Shown: positions 1 through 8,207 of the stretch, piece after piece
Layout: each line of letters starts with the position of its first letter
How positions within the stretch are numbered: position 1 is the stretch's first letter
NCBI GenBank assembly: GCA_900544675.1
Contig: UQVZ01000009.1
Span: forward strand, 43,379-107,378
Length of the DNA: 64,000 nucleotides
Reading direction: 5' to 3'
Origin: an uncultured Bacteroides sp.
GTDB taxonomy: Bacteria > Bacteroidota > Bacteroidia > Bacteroidales > Bacteroidaceae
Position numbers and translations under genes: made by a program
The notes under the pieces: model-generated
The model's database searches: none
Told to the model about the DNA's origin: nothing
Seen by the model: only the letters and a program-made list of their open reading frames with translations

Positions 1-1221
1 AATTATTCGGCTTCCGATTCGCTTTTTTTCAGCAATTGCCAGGAAGAGAACGGCGAGGCATGTGCCATCTTTGCCGGTCCGTTTACGGTGACCCATCACA
101 AGTCGACCTTGCTGATAGCCGGTATGTTTTCGTTCATGAATGCCGGTTCGGGTTCCAATCAAAGCAATCACATGTATAAGTTGGGACCAATTCATCAGGG
201 AGCATTGGAGCGGGGAGCGAAAACCACTTCCGATTCCTACATCCTTTGGCCGGCACGTATCGGTGCTTTTTCGCTGGTGATGGGGCGTCACGTCAATCAT
301 CCGGATACGTCGAACCTTCCTTTCTCTTATCTGATAGAGGACAAGAATACGACTTACTTGGCTCCCGGAGTGAACTTGCGGAGTGTAGGTACCATCCGCG
401 ATGCGCAGAAATGGCCGAAGCGCGACTTGCGTAAAGACCCTGTGCGGCTGGACCAGATAAATTATAACCTGCTCAGTCCCTATACCATCCAGAAGATGAT
501 GAAGGGGCGGGAGATATTGAAAGAGCTGGAACGGGTGTCGGGCGAGACTTCGGAGACCTACGCTTATCAAAGCGCGCGAATCAAGAATTCGGCGTTGAAC
601 AAAGGTATCAGGTTTTACGAGACGGCGATTCATAAGTTCTTGGGCAATTCGGTTATCAAGCGTCTGGAGAAGATTCAGTTTAAGAGCGACGAGGAAATCC
701 GCCGGCGGTTGGTGCCCGATACATCTATCGGGGAAGGCGAATGGGTGGATGCTTCGGGGCTGATAGCTCCCAAAAGCGAGATAGAACGCCTGATGAACGA
801 GATAGAAGCCGGTACGGTACGTACCGTGCGGGAAATGCACGACCGTTTTGCCGAGATGCATGCCAATTATTATACGTATGAGTGGACATGGGCTTACGGC
901 AAAATGCTGGAGTTCTACGGCTTGGAAGCCGATAATGTGACCGCTGCCGATATCGTAGCGATTGTGCGCCAGTGGAAAGAGTCGGTTGTCTGGCTGGACC
1001 GGATGGTGTACGAAGATGCCAAGAAAGAGTTTTCGTTGACTTCGATGACTGGTTTCGGAGCCGATGGAAGCCGCACCGAGCAGCAACTTGATTTCGAACA
1101 GGTGCGGGGAGTATTCGAGAGCAATCCGTTTGTGACAGCTGTCTTGGAGCATATCCGGGTGAAGACCGCTTTGGGAAATGAGTTGATTGACCGGCTGAGC
1201 GGGTTGACCGGAGATAAATAA
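1..1221 (+). CDS. DUF4954 family protein, 5' truncated by the window edge
   Basis: The reading frame is open from base 1 to a TAA at 1219-1221, so this is the C-terminal part (about 406 residues) of a longer protein. An in-frame GTG at 88 is not a credible start because the coding sequence is uninterrupted upstream. The residues match what I recall of Bacteroidetes DUF4954 proteins, which are roughly 650 residues and start with a left-handed beta-helix (hexapeptide-like) region. The visible part has the end of such a region (NAGSGSNQSNHMYKLGPIHQG) followed by a helical charged C-terminus. No signal peptide or membrane segment is visible. The function is unknown; a sugar-nucleotide or acyl-transferase-like scaffold is only an inference. 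It lies 50 bp upstream of the TlpA-like gene on the same strand. Family assignment is from memory. Confidence 0.75.
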   Translation, partial: NYSASDSLFFSNCQEENGEACAIFAGPFTVTHHKSTLLIAGMFSFMNAGSGSNQSNHMYKLGPIHQGALERGAKTTSDSYILWPARIGAFSLVMGRHVNHPDTSNLPFSYLIEDKNTTYLAPGVNLRSVGTIRDAQKWPKRDLRKDPVRLDQINYNLLSPYTIQKMMKGREILKELERVSGETSETYAYQSARIKNSALNKGIRFYETAIHKFLGNSVIKRLEKIQFKSDEEIRRRLVPDTSIGEGEWVDASGLIAPKSEIERLMNEIEAGTVRTVREMHDRFAEMHANYYTYEWTWAYGKMLEFYGLEADNVTAADIVAIVRQWKESVVWLDRMVYEDAKKEFSLTSMTGFGADGSRTEQQLDFEQVRGVFESNPFVTAVLEHIRVKTALGNELIDRLSGLTGDK

Positions 1222-1271
1222 AGACAGGAAATAGCTTTCGGTATTATATTATAATAAGGAGGAAAAGCAAG

Positions 1272-3044
1272 ATGAAAAAGTATATTTGGTTTTTGTGCTT
1301 GTTGGGATGCATAGCCTTGACGGCACAGGCGGGCAATTATCGGAAAAGGGATGTTGCCCATCCTTGTTTTGTGACGACCAATACATCGAAGATTGAAATA
1401 AAGAAAATTATCCTGACCGACGAGCAGACGCAGGTGGATGCCGTATTGTATGGAACACCGGGCGAGGTGGCAGTCATCTCGTCGAACACGTTTTTGCGGA
1501 GCGAGAAACAGGAGTTCCCTTTGCGGGAGGCGGCTCATGTGTCGATTGACGGGAGAACAGAACCCGAGCGGATTCCCGATTCGGGCAAGCTGGACATTAT
1601 CTTGTCGTTCGCACCGATACCTCAGGGTGTCCATGCGGTAGACTTTCTGGAGAAAGAGGAAGGATGGGCTATTTACGGCATACAGCTGACCGAAGCGGAA
1701 CCATACGTGTATATTCCCAGTTTCTTGCAGACCCGGCGTTTCGAGCAAAGCAATACTTTGCCTCAGCCCCAACTGAAGGTAGGCAAGGCGATTGTCAACG
1801 GCTATATTTTGGGATATAATCCGGCTATGCGGCTGGATGTGGTTTTCCGTCATTCCGACTGGTTGTTCTACGATGAGTGGGGAGAGACGGTACGGGTGCG
1901 TCAGGACGGTTCTTTCCATATCGAGACCGATTTGTTGCTGGCTGGGGGAGCCAAGTTGCAGATTAACAAGGCTCAGCTGGATTTGTTCCTGGTGCCGGGC
2001 GAAGAGACGACGGTATATATCCATTTGCCCCGTTTGAGCATGTCGGCTTCCCGTTTGTTGAAAGATACGTACGGCCAGCAGCAAAAAGCCTGGTACGACG
2101 GAGGGGCTGCCAATTTGAATGCCGAACTGGCTACGTGGGGCTATCCTTTGTCAATGGATGAGGACCCTGATTTCCAGTATTTGGCTTCCGGTCAGCCTGC
2201 CGATAAGTTTAATGCTTTTGTCAAGAAGCATTACGAAAGCTACGAAAAGGCTCTGAAAGAAGGCGAGCAGGTGGGCGAGGCATATCGCCAATACGTCTTG
2301 TTGAACCTGAAGATGAACGAACTGGTGATGCTGGGTTCGAAAGGGGAGATGCCGGGCATCGTGAAGTCGCCTTATTTCCGGTATGGATACGACTATACGA
2401 CTTACCTGGAATATATGGAACGCGATAAAGGGCAGACGGTCGACCTGTGGGAAGATGTGAAGAAAGCCCGCACGGTTTATCAGAACTTTGTGAAAGAACA
2501 TAAGTTCTCTTCTGACGACAAGAAATTGCTGAAGACCATTACCCAGCATGAGATTCAAGATTACGTAAAGGAAAAAGCAGAAGCGCTCGAAGCGAAGGCG
2601 GAACTGGCGAAATCGGATAAGAGTTTTGTCGTAGAAGAATTGGATACGCAAGTATCCGGGGCAGATATCCTGCCGGCTATCATTGCTCCTTTCCGTGGAA
2701 AAGCCATCCTGGTGGACTTCTGGGCTACGTGGTGCGGACCTTGCCGCAAGAGCATGTTTGCCATTCGTGACTTGAAAAAGAAGCTGGCTTCGAAAGAAGT
2801 GGCTTATATCTACGTGACCGGTCCTTCTTCGCCCGAAACAGACTGGAAAACAGCCATTACGGACATTCACGGCATACATTACCGCCTGACGAAGGAACAA
2901 TGGGACTATTTGTGTCATGCGTATGGCATCAAGGCCATACCCGGCTATCTGGTCATCAGCTACGATGGAAAACTGCAAGACCAATATACCGGCTTCCCCG
3001 GAACGGACGTATTGATGAAAGACTTGCTTCGGGCAAGCGAATAA
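1272..3044 (+). CDS. TlpA-like thioredoxin-fold protein, exported (590 aa)
   Basis: The protein starts with a clear signal peptide (MKKYIWFLCLLGCIALTAQA) and ends in a thioredoxin/AhpC-TSA domain carrying the redox motif WCGPC at residues 487-491 in the context VDFWATWCGPCRKS. The preceding ~450 residues are a Bacteroidetes-type N-terminal region: beta-rich first, then helical and charged. Such proteins are usually periplasmic thiol-disulfide oxidoreductases of the TlpA/ResA type; the electron partner and substrate here are unknown. A conserved cis-proline context (IKAIPGYLVI) is present, as expected for the fold. The start is supported by AAGGAGGAAAAGCAAG just upstream. It sits 50 bp after the DUF4954 gene and could be cotranscribed with it. 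Confidence 0.85.
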   Translation: MKKYIWFLCLLGCIALTAQAGNYRKRDVAHPCFVTTNTSKIEIKKIILTDEQTQVDAVLYGTPGEVAVISSNTFLRSEKQEFPLREAAHVSIDGRTEPERIPDSGKLDIILSFAPIPQGVHAVDFLEKEEGWAIYGIQLTEAEPYVYIPSFLQTRRFEQSNTLPQPQLKVGKAIVNGYILGYNPAMRLDVVFRHSDWLFYDEWGETVRVRQDGSFHIETDLLLAGGAKLQINKAQLDLFLVPGEETTVYIHLPRLSMSASRLLKDTYGQQQKAWYDGGAANLNAELATWGYPLSMDEDPDFQYLASGQPADKFNAFVKKHYESYEKALKEGEQVGEAYRQYVLLNLKMNELVMLGSKGEMPGIVKSPYFRYGYDYTTYLEYMERDKGQTVDLWEDVKKARTVYQNFVKEHKFSSDDKKLLKTITQHEIQDYVKEKAEALEAKAELAKSDKSFVVEELDTQVSGADILPAIIAPFRGKAILVDFWATWCGPCRKSMFAIRDLKKKLASKEVAYIYVTGPSSPETDWKTAITDIHGIHYRLTKEQWDYLCHAYGIKAIPGYLVISYDGKLQDQYTGFPGTDVLMKDLLRASE

Positions 3045-3102
3045 GGTTACGTTCGGTTGAAAAAATTCTTGTCTATTAAGGAAATATTTCGATAATACTT
3101 TG

Positions 3103-3110
3103 TAACTTTG
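3103..3110 (+). promoter_or_regulatory. Candidate promoter -7 element for the fumarase gene
   Basis: TAACTTTG fits the Bacteroidetes -7 consensus TAnnTTTG exactly and lies 39 bp before the start codon. No convincing TTG is visible 19-21 bp upstream. Confidence 0.55.
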
Positions 3111-3148
3111 CTCACAAGTAATAACTAACAATTAATATCTTATTGATT

Positions 3149-4795
3149 ATGGCAACAACACCCGAATTCAAGTATCAGCCGATGTTCGAAAAAGGTAAGG
3201 ATACTACTGAATACTATTTGCTTACGAAAGACTATGTGTCTGTAAGCGAGTTTGAAGGAAAACCCATCCTGAAAGTGGCTAAAGAGGGTTTGACCGCTAT
3301 GGCAAACGCTGCTTTCCATGATGTGTCGTTCATGTTGCGCCGTTCGCACAACGAACAAGTCGCTAAAATCTTGCACGACCCCGAAGCAAGCGAAAACGAT
3401 AAATATGTAGCTTTGACTTTCTTGCGCAATGCCGAAGTGGCTGCTAAAGGCGTATTGCCTTTCTGCCAGGATACCGGTACGGCTATTATCCACGGCGAGA
3501 AAGGCCAGCAGGTATGGACAGGCTATTGCGATGAAGAGGCTCTTTCGTTGGGCGTTTACAAGACTTATACCGAAAACAACCTGCGTTATTCTCAGAACGC
3601 GCCGCTCAGCATGTACGAAGAAGTGAACACCCGTTGCAACCTTCCGGCACAGATTGACATCGAGGCTACCGAAGGCATGGAATACGAATTCTTGTGCGTG
3701 ACGAAAGGTGGAGGCTCTGCCAACAAGACTTACCTGTATCAGGAAACCAAAGCCATCCTGAATCCCGATACCTTGGTTCCGTTCCTGGTTGAGAAGATGA
3801 AGACATTGGGTACAGCCGCTTGTCCTCCTTATCACATTGCCTTTGTCATCGGCGGCACTTCGGCAGAGAAGAACCTGCTGACCGTGAAACTGGCTTCTAC
3901 GCACTATTACGATAACCTGCCTACTACGGGTAACGAATACGGACGTGCTTTCCGCGATGTGGAATTGGAACAGAAAGTATTGGAAGCCGCTCATAATATC
4001 GGCTTGGGCGCACAGTTCGGCGGTAAATATTATGCTCACGATGTACGCATCATCCGTTTGCCGCGTCACGGCGCTTCTTGTCCGGTAGGTTTGGGTGTCT
4101 CTTGCTCGGCAGACCGCAACATCAAGTGTAAGATTAACAAAGACGGTATCTGGATTGAGAAACTGGATTCGAATCCGGGCGAACTGATTCCGGAAGAATT
4201 GCGTCAGGCAGGTGAAGGCAATGCCGTTAAGATTGACTTGAACCGTCCGATGAACGAAATCCTTGCCGAATTGGATAAGTATCCGGTAGCTACCCGCTTG
4301 TCTTTGAACGGTACCATCATCGTTGGCCGTGATATTGCTCATGCCAAACTGAAAGAACGTCTGGATAAGGGTGAAGACCTGCCTCAATACATCAAGGACC
4401 ATCCTATTTACTATGCAGGTCCTGCCAAGACTCCGAAGGGAATGGCTTGCGGTTCAATGGGACCGACTACAGCCGGACGTATGGACCCATATGTTGACTT
4501 GTTCCAAAGCCACGGAGGCAGCATGATTATGTTGGCAAAAGGTAACCGCAGCCAGGCTGTAACGGATGCCTGCAAGAAATACGGAGGCTTCTATTTGGGT
4601 TCTATCGGTGGTCCTGCAGCTATCTTGGCACAGAACAACATCAAGAGCATCGAATGTGTGGAATATCCGGAACTGGGTATGGAAGCTATCTGGAAGATTG
4701 AAGTGGAAGACTTCCCGGCATTCATCCTGGTGGATAACAAGGGTAATGATTTCTTCAAGCAAATCAAACCCCGTTGTGCCTGCAACTGTAAATAA
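3149..4795 (+). CDS. Fumarate hydratase, class I (iron-sulfur)
   Basis: This 548-residue protein is the single-chain class I fumarase, converting fumarate and malate in the cytosol. Bacteroides run this reaction toward fumarate as part of succinate fermentation. Iron-sulfur ligand contexts are visible: PFCQDTGTA near residue 106, GTAACPPYHIAF in the middle, and GASCPVGLGVSCSADRN. The C-terminal beta domain has ACGSMGPTTAGRMDPY. Length and domain order (alpha then beta in one chain) match the family. I chose the ATG at 3149 (MATTPEFKYQ) over the in-frame TTG six bases upstream, because it follows the promoter at normal distance and starts a typical N-terminus. The gene appears monocistronic, and a long hairpin follows it. 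Confidence 0.96.
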   Translation: MATTPEFKYQPMFEKGKDTTEYYLLTKDYVSVSEFEGKPILKVAKEGLTAMANAAFHDVSFMLRRSHNEQVAKILHDPEASENDKYVALTFLRNAEVAAKGVLPFCQDTGTAIIHGEKGQQVWTGYCDEEALSLGVYKTYTENNLRYSQNAPLSMYEEVNTRCNLPAQIDIEATEGMEYEFLCVTKGGGSANKTYLYQETKAILNPDTLVPFLVEKMKTLGTAACPPYHIAFVIGGTSAEKNLLTVKLASTHYYDNLPTTGNEYGRAFRDVELEQKVLEAAHNIGLGAQFGGKYYAHDVRIIRLPRHGASCPVGLGVSCSADRNIKCKINKDGIWIEKLDSNPGELIPEELRQAGEGNAVKIDLNRPMNEILAELDKYPVATRLSLNGTIIVGRDIAHAKLKERLDKGEDLPQYIKDHPIYYAGPAKTPKGMACGSMGPTTAGRMDPYVDLFQSHGGSMIMLAKGNRSQAVTDACKKYGGFYLGSIGGPAAILAQNNIKSIECVEYPELGMEAIWKIEVEDFPAFILVDNKGNDFFKQIKPRCACNCK

Positions 4796-4825
4796 ATAAG
4801 TTTAGGCTTAGTACAAGATAACCGG

Positions 4826-4937
4826 ACACGGAAATACGGAGTCGGAGAGGGCTTTTTGATTCATTGGAATGCCGCTTTGCAGAAGCGCAAAAATGGCAAA
4901 TGAAGAATTGGCTCTACGTCCCTCGGTGTTTCCGTGT
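4826..4937. repeat. Long imperfect inverted repeat (hairpin) after the fumarase gene
   Basis: The 178-bp spacer between fumarase and the next gene folds on itself. Outer arms ACACGGAAATAC (4826-4837) and GTGTTTCCGTGT (4926-4937) pair over 12 positions with one T-G pair. Middle arms pair AGGGC with GCTCT-type sequence, and TTCATTGG with CAAATGAA. The apex is CGCTT (4873-4877) with AAGCG (4883-4887). There is no T-run, so it is not a simple terminator. Confidence 0.6.
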
Positions 4938-4973
4938 TTGTTTTGTGTAGAACCGAAAAACGAAGATAAGACA

Positions 4974-5492
4974 ATGAAAGGATTGAAATGGAGTGTGCTG
5001 GTAGGATGCTTGATGCTGGTTCTTTCGCTTCAGGCACAAGATAGTGACAAAGAATGGTTGAAAATAGGCGACCCGATGCCTGCCATTAACCTGCAATCAG
5101 AAGTATATGGCAATATTACTCCAGACGATTTGAAGGGAAAGGTGGTGATGGTCAGCCTCTTTGCTACCTGGTGTCCTCCTTGCCAGCTTGAACTGGCAGA
5201 AGTGCAAAAGACGCTTTATCCCAAGTATAAGGATAACTCGGATTTCAAGTTGTTGGTCATCGGTCGTGAACATACGGATGCTGACTTGAGCAAGTATAAC
5301 GAACGGAAGAAGTTTACTTTCCCCTTGTATCCCGACCCGAAGCGGAAAGTATTTTCGCTTTTTGCCGACCAGACTATTCCACGCACTTATCTGTTCGGGA
5401 AAGATGGTAAATTGGTTTATGCCTCTACGGGCTATAATGCCGAAGAGTTCCAAAAGCTGATGTCGGCTATCGAGACAGCTGTTCAGAAATAA
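4974..5492 (+). CDS. TlpA/ResA-like thiol-disulfide oxidoreductase, exported (172 aa)
   Basis: The start is set at the ATG at 4974, which opens a clean signal peptide (MKGLKWSVLVGCLMLVLSLQAQ). An upstream in-frame ATG would add about 35 residues encoded by the hairpin region and bury the signal. The mature protein is one thioredoxin-like domain with WCPPC at residues 66-70 (FATWCPPCQLEL) and the cis-proline loop QTIPRTYLF. WCPPC is common in TlpA/ResA proteins that reduce periplasmic disulfides, for example in cytochrome c maturation. No cytochrome genes are nearby, so the substrate is unknown. This is the second TlpA-like gene within 2 kb, both plus-strand and flanking fumarase. Confidence 0.88.
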   Translation: MKGLKWSVLVGCLMLVLSLQAQDSDKEWLKIGDPMPAINLQSEVYGNITPDDLKGKVVMVSLFATWCPPCQLELAEVQKTLYPKYKDNSDFKLLVIGREHTDADLSKYNERKKFTFPLYPDPKRKVFSLFADQTIPRTYLFGKDGKLVYASTGYNAEEFQKLMSAIETAVQK

Positions 5493-5588
5493 ATGACAGG
5501 ATACAATCAATACGATAGGATAGCTACGGATTTTATTTTTGTAGAATCTGTAGCTATCCGTGTATTAAGAGGTATGCTATTTCGGAAA

Positions 5589-7418
5589 TTAGGCAAACCG
5601 ACGGATAACCTCGATGAAGTCTTTTCCGTAACGCTCTTTCTTGTATTCGCCGATGCCGCTTATCTCTCCGAAAGCCTCGATAGTGGTAGGTTTGGATGAG
5701 GCTAACAGATGCAATGTTTTGTCCGATAAGACGATGTAGGCAGGGATGGCCTGTTGGTCGGCGAGCTTCTTGCGAAGCGCGCGCAAAGCCTCGAACAACT
5801 GTTCGTTCTCGTTCTCGAAGGCAGTCGGCGCATACAGGGTAGGGCTGACGGGTTGTGTGGTCCGCTTCTTTTTCCGTTTCTCTTTAGCGGCCAATTCTTC
5901 CCGCTTGATGACTACCAATTGTGCCCGTTCGTGTCCGAACAATACTTTCTTTCCGGCTTCGGTAATCTTGAGATGGTTCTTTTCGTTGTAGGCTACCTCG
6001 AAGTAACCCAAATTCAACATCTGCAACAGATAGTCTTTCCAGTCGCGTGCCGGTACATCACGCCCTACGCCATAAGTTTTCAGCTTGTCATAACCCCGTT
6101 CGATGATGTCTGCCGTTGCGGCTCCTTTCAGGATGTCTATCAGCGTGCTTGTACCTATCTGCTGGTCGGTGCGGGCGATGGCACTCAAGGCTTTTTGCAC
6201 CAGGATGGTTCCGTCGAAACGTTGGGGAGGGTTGCGGCATACATCGCAATTTCCACAATCATGGTCCATGGTTTCGCCGAAATAGTTCAACAGGATGCGC
6301 CGGCGGCAGATGTCGGCTTCAGCATATTGTTGCATCCTTCTCAGCTTTTCCATGTTCAGTTCCTGTTGCCCGCTTTCTGAAGCGAAGCGTGAGAGCAGTA
6401 CGATGTCTGCCAGCGAATAGAACAAAAGAGTGTCGCTGGGCAGTCCGTCGCGTCCGGCACGTCCGATTTCCTGGTAAAAGCTTTCAATGCTTTTCGGCAG
6501 GTTATAATGGATGACCCAACGTACATTCGATTTGTCGATGCCCATTCCGAAAGCAATGGTGGCACATACTACCTGCACACGGTCGTTGATGAAGTCTTCC
6601 TGGGCAGCGTCGCGTGCGGCTGCGCTCAGTCCGGCATGGTATACTGCGGTAGAGATGCCGTATGTCTCCAGCGTCTCCGATACTTTCTCGGTCGTGTTCC
6701 GGCTCATGCAATAGATGATGCCGCTCTCTCCGGCATGGCGTCTGATAAATTCCAGAATGGTGCGTATTTTTTCTTTTTGCTGGTATCCCCGCTTTACATC
6801 AAGGCTCAGGTTAGGCCGGTCGAAGGAAGATATAAACACTTGCGGGTCGCGCATGGCGAGTTGGCGCACGATGTCCTGTCGGGTGATTTTGTCGGCAGTA
6901 GCGGTCAAAGCCACGATGGGTACTTGCGGAAACTGTTCGCGCAATACTTTCAGTTGGGTATATTCAGGGCGGAAATCGTGTCCCCATTGCGAAATGCAGT
7001 GCGCTTCATCAATGGCGAAAAGCGAAATGCGGATATCTTTCAGCAGGTAATTGATTTCTCCCAACAGACGTTCGGGAGATATGTAGAGCAATTTTATCCT
7101 TCCTTGCCGGCACTCGAAACGGATGTTGGCATTAGTGGTCTCATCGTTGGTGCTGTTTAGGGCACGTGCGATGATTCCGTTGTTCTGAAGCGCTTCCACC
7201 TGGTCTTTCATCAGCGAGATGAGGGGAGAGACTACAATGGCTGTGCCTTCTGTCAGCAATGCCGGAATCTGATAACAGAGTGACTTGCCTCCGCCGGTAG
7301 GCATCAGCACCAGGGTGTCTTTTTTCTGGAGGATGCTGGTGATGATTTGCTCTTGCAGCGGACGGAAACTGTCATATCCGAAATAGGATTTGAGTGTTTT
7401 AAGCATATTGGTGTTCAT
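5589..7418 (-). CDS. recQ: ATP-dependent DNA helicase RecQ
   Basis: This is a 3'-5' superfamily 2 helicase that unwinds branched DNA during recombination and fork repair. Visible motifs are Walker A PTGGGKS near residues 40-46, the DEAH box in AIDEAHCISQWGHDFRPEY, and QEIGRAGRDGLPSDTLLFYS of motif VI. The RQC zinc-binding cysteines follow (CRRRILLNYFGE...CGNCDVC), and an HRDC-like domain lies at the C-terminus (LFEALRALRKKLADQQ). About 609 residues is normal for the short RecQ form. The longest frame begins at a TTG inside the promoter's TTTGCACC. ATG at 7418 is reported, but ATG at 7406 (MLKTLKSYFGY) would leave a more normal leader and may be the true start. Confidence 0.95.
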   Translation of the reverse strand: MNTNMLKTLKSYFGYDSFRPLQEQIITSILQKKDTLVLMPTGGGKSLCYQIPALLTEGTAIVVSPLISLMKDQVEALQNNGIIARALNSTNDETTNANIRFECRQGRIKLLYISPERLLGEINYLLKDIRISLFAIDEAHCISQWGHDFRPEYTQLKVLREQFPQVPIVALTATADKITRQDIVRQLAMRDPQVFISSFDRPNLSLDVKRGYQQKEKIRTILEFIRRHAGESGIIYCMSRNTTEKVSETLETYGISTAVYHAGLSAAARDAAQEDFINDRVQVVCATIAFGMGIDKSNVRWVIHYNLPKSIESFYQEIGRAGRDGLPSDTLLFYSLADIVLLSRFASESGQQELNMEKLRRMQQYAEADICRRRILLNYFGETMDHDCGNCDVCRNPPQRFDGTILVQKALSAIARTDQQIGTSTLIDILKGAATADIIERGYDKLKTYGVGRDVPARDWKDYLLQMLNLGYFEVAYNEKNHLKITEAGKKVLFGHERAQLVVIKREELAAKEKRKKKRTTQPVSPTLYAPTAFENENEQLFEALRALRKKLADQQAIPAYIVLSDKTLHLLASSKPTTIEAFGEISGIGEYKKERYGKDFIEVIRRFA

Positions 7419-7427
7419 ATCGGGGTG

Positions 7428-7435
7428 CAAAGTTA
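7428..7435 (-). promoter_or_regulatory. Candidate recQ promoter (-7 element)
   Basis: On the minus strand this reads TAACTTTG, followed by CACC. It lies only about 10-20 bp from the candidate start codons, implying a very short leader. Confidence 0.5.
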
Positions 7436-7711
7436 ATCGAATTTGAAAGAACGGGCAGGGAAAACAGGGGAATTATTTTTCGGACAAAGTCTTCTGCAGT
7501 TTCTTTTTTACAATAAGAATAGGTATCTGATACATTTCCAGTCGGATAAATGGCAGAAGGGGATGCAGGCAAGTTTTTTCACTAAATAAATCAAAAAAAT
7601 GATATAATCCGGAAATAAGGTGAGAAATATGTTGTAGAATAGAAAAAAACTTGCGTAATTTGTATAATTATAGCTATTCAATAAAAAAACACACTTATTA
7701 TTTAAAGACAG
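7436..7711. other. AT-rich intergenic region between recQ and the AraC-type gene
   Basis: This is the divergent spacer between recQ and the AraC-type gene. Apart from the recQ promoter at its left edge I see only a weak TAATTTG (one base short of consensus) near 7655 that could drive the regulator. A minus-strand frame through it encodes a low-complexity hydrophobic peptide and is judged spurious. Confidence 0.4.
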
Positions 7712-8182
7712 ATGAGGGAAAATAACGAACATGAAGTAGAGCGTCAAGAAGAAGTTTCCGTGAGGAAACCTTACAATATGCGCGAACGCAAGATTAAAGA
7801 AGCTGCCTATCGGGATATGATTCGGGCAGAGCTTGCAGATGAATTGTATGATAAGATTTTAAACATTCTGGTCATTCAGAAGAAGTACAAGGACCCGAAT
7901 TATTCCGCCAAGGATTTGGCAAAAGAATTGAAGACAAACACCCGTTATTTATCGGCGGTCATCAATTCGCGTTTCGGGATGAACTATTCTTGTCTGGTCA
8001 ACGAATACCGCATCAAGGAAGCATTGTATCTGTTGGTAGACAAGCGTTATGCCGACAAGAATGTAGAAGAAATCAGTGCGATGGTAGGTTTCTCGAACCG
8101 CCAGTCTTTCTATGCCGCTTTCTACAAGAATGTAGGTGAAACGCCCAACGGTTACCGGAAACGGAAACGGGGAGCGGTTTAA
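7712..8182 (+). CDS. AraC-family helix-turn-helix regulator (156 aa)
   Basis: The C-terminal ~100 residues form an AraC/XylS-type DNA-binding domain with two helix-turn-helix motifs: SAKDLAKELKTNTRYLSAVINSRFG, then VEEISAMVGFSNRQSFYAAFYKNVGETPNGYRK. The N-terminal ~50 residues are charged and helical and carry no ligand-binding domain, sensor or membrane segment, so what controls it is not visible. It ends 25 bp before the dipeptidyl peptidase III gene and may be cotranscribed with it. The stop codon lies in a short tract (TTTAAAAAACTAAAGAACTC) resembling the AACTCAA-type repeat seen elsewhere in this window. The target genes are unknown. Confidence 0.85.
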   Translation: MRENNEHEVERQEEVSVRKPYNMRERKIKEAAYRDMIRAELADELYDKILNILVIQKKYKDPNYSAKDLAKELKTNTRYLSAVINSRFGMNYSCLVNEYRIKEALYLLVDKRYADKNVEEISAMVGFSNRQSFYAAFYKNVGETPNGYRKRKRGAV

Positions 8183-8207
8183 AAAACTAAAGAACTCACT
8201 CATACGA

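Noticed and set aside
7508..7747. Minus-strand 79-codon frame between recQ and the AraC-type gene
   Set aside because: Its peptide is a low-complexity Phe/Leu/Ile run from AT-rich DNA. It overlaps the start of the AraC-type gene and has no promoter of its own.
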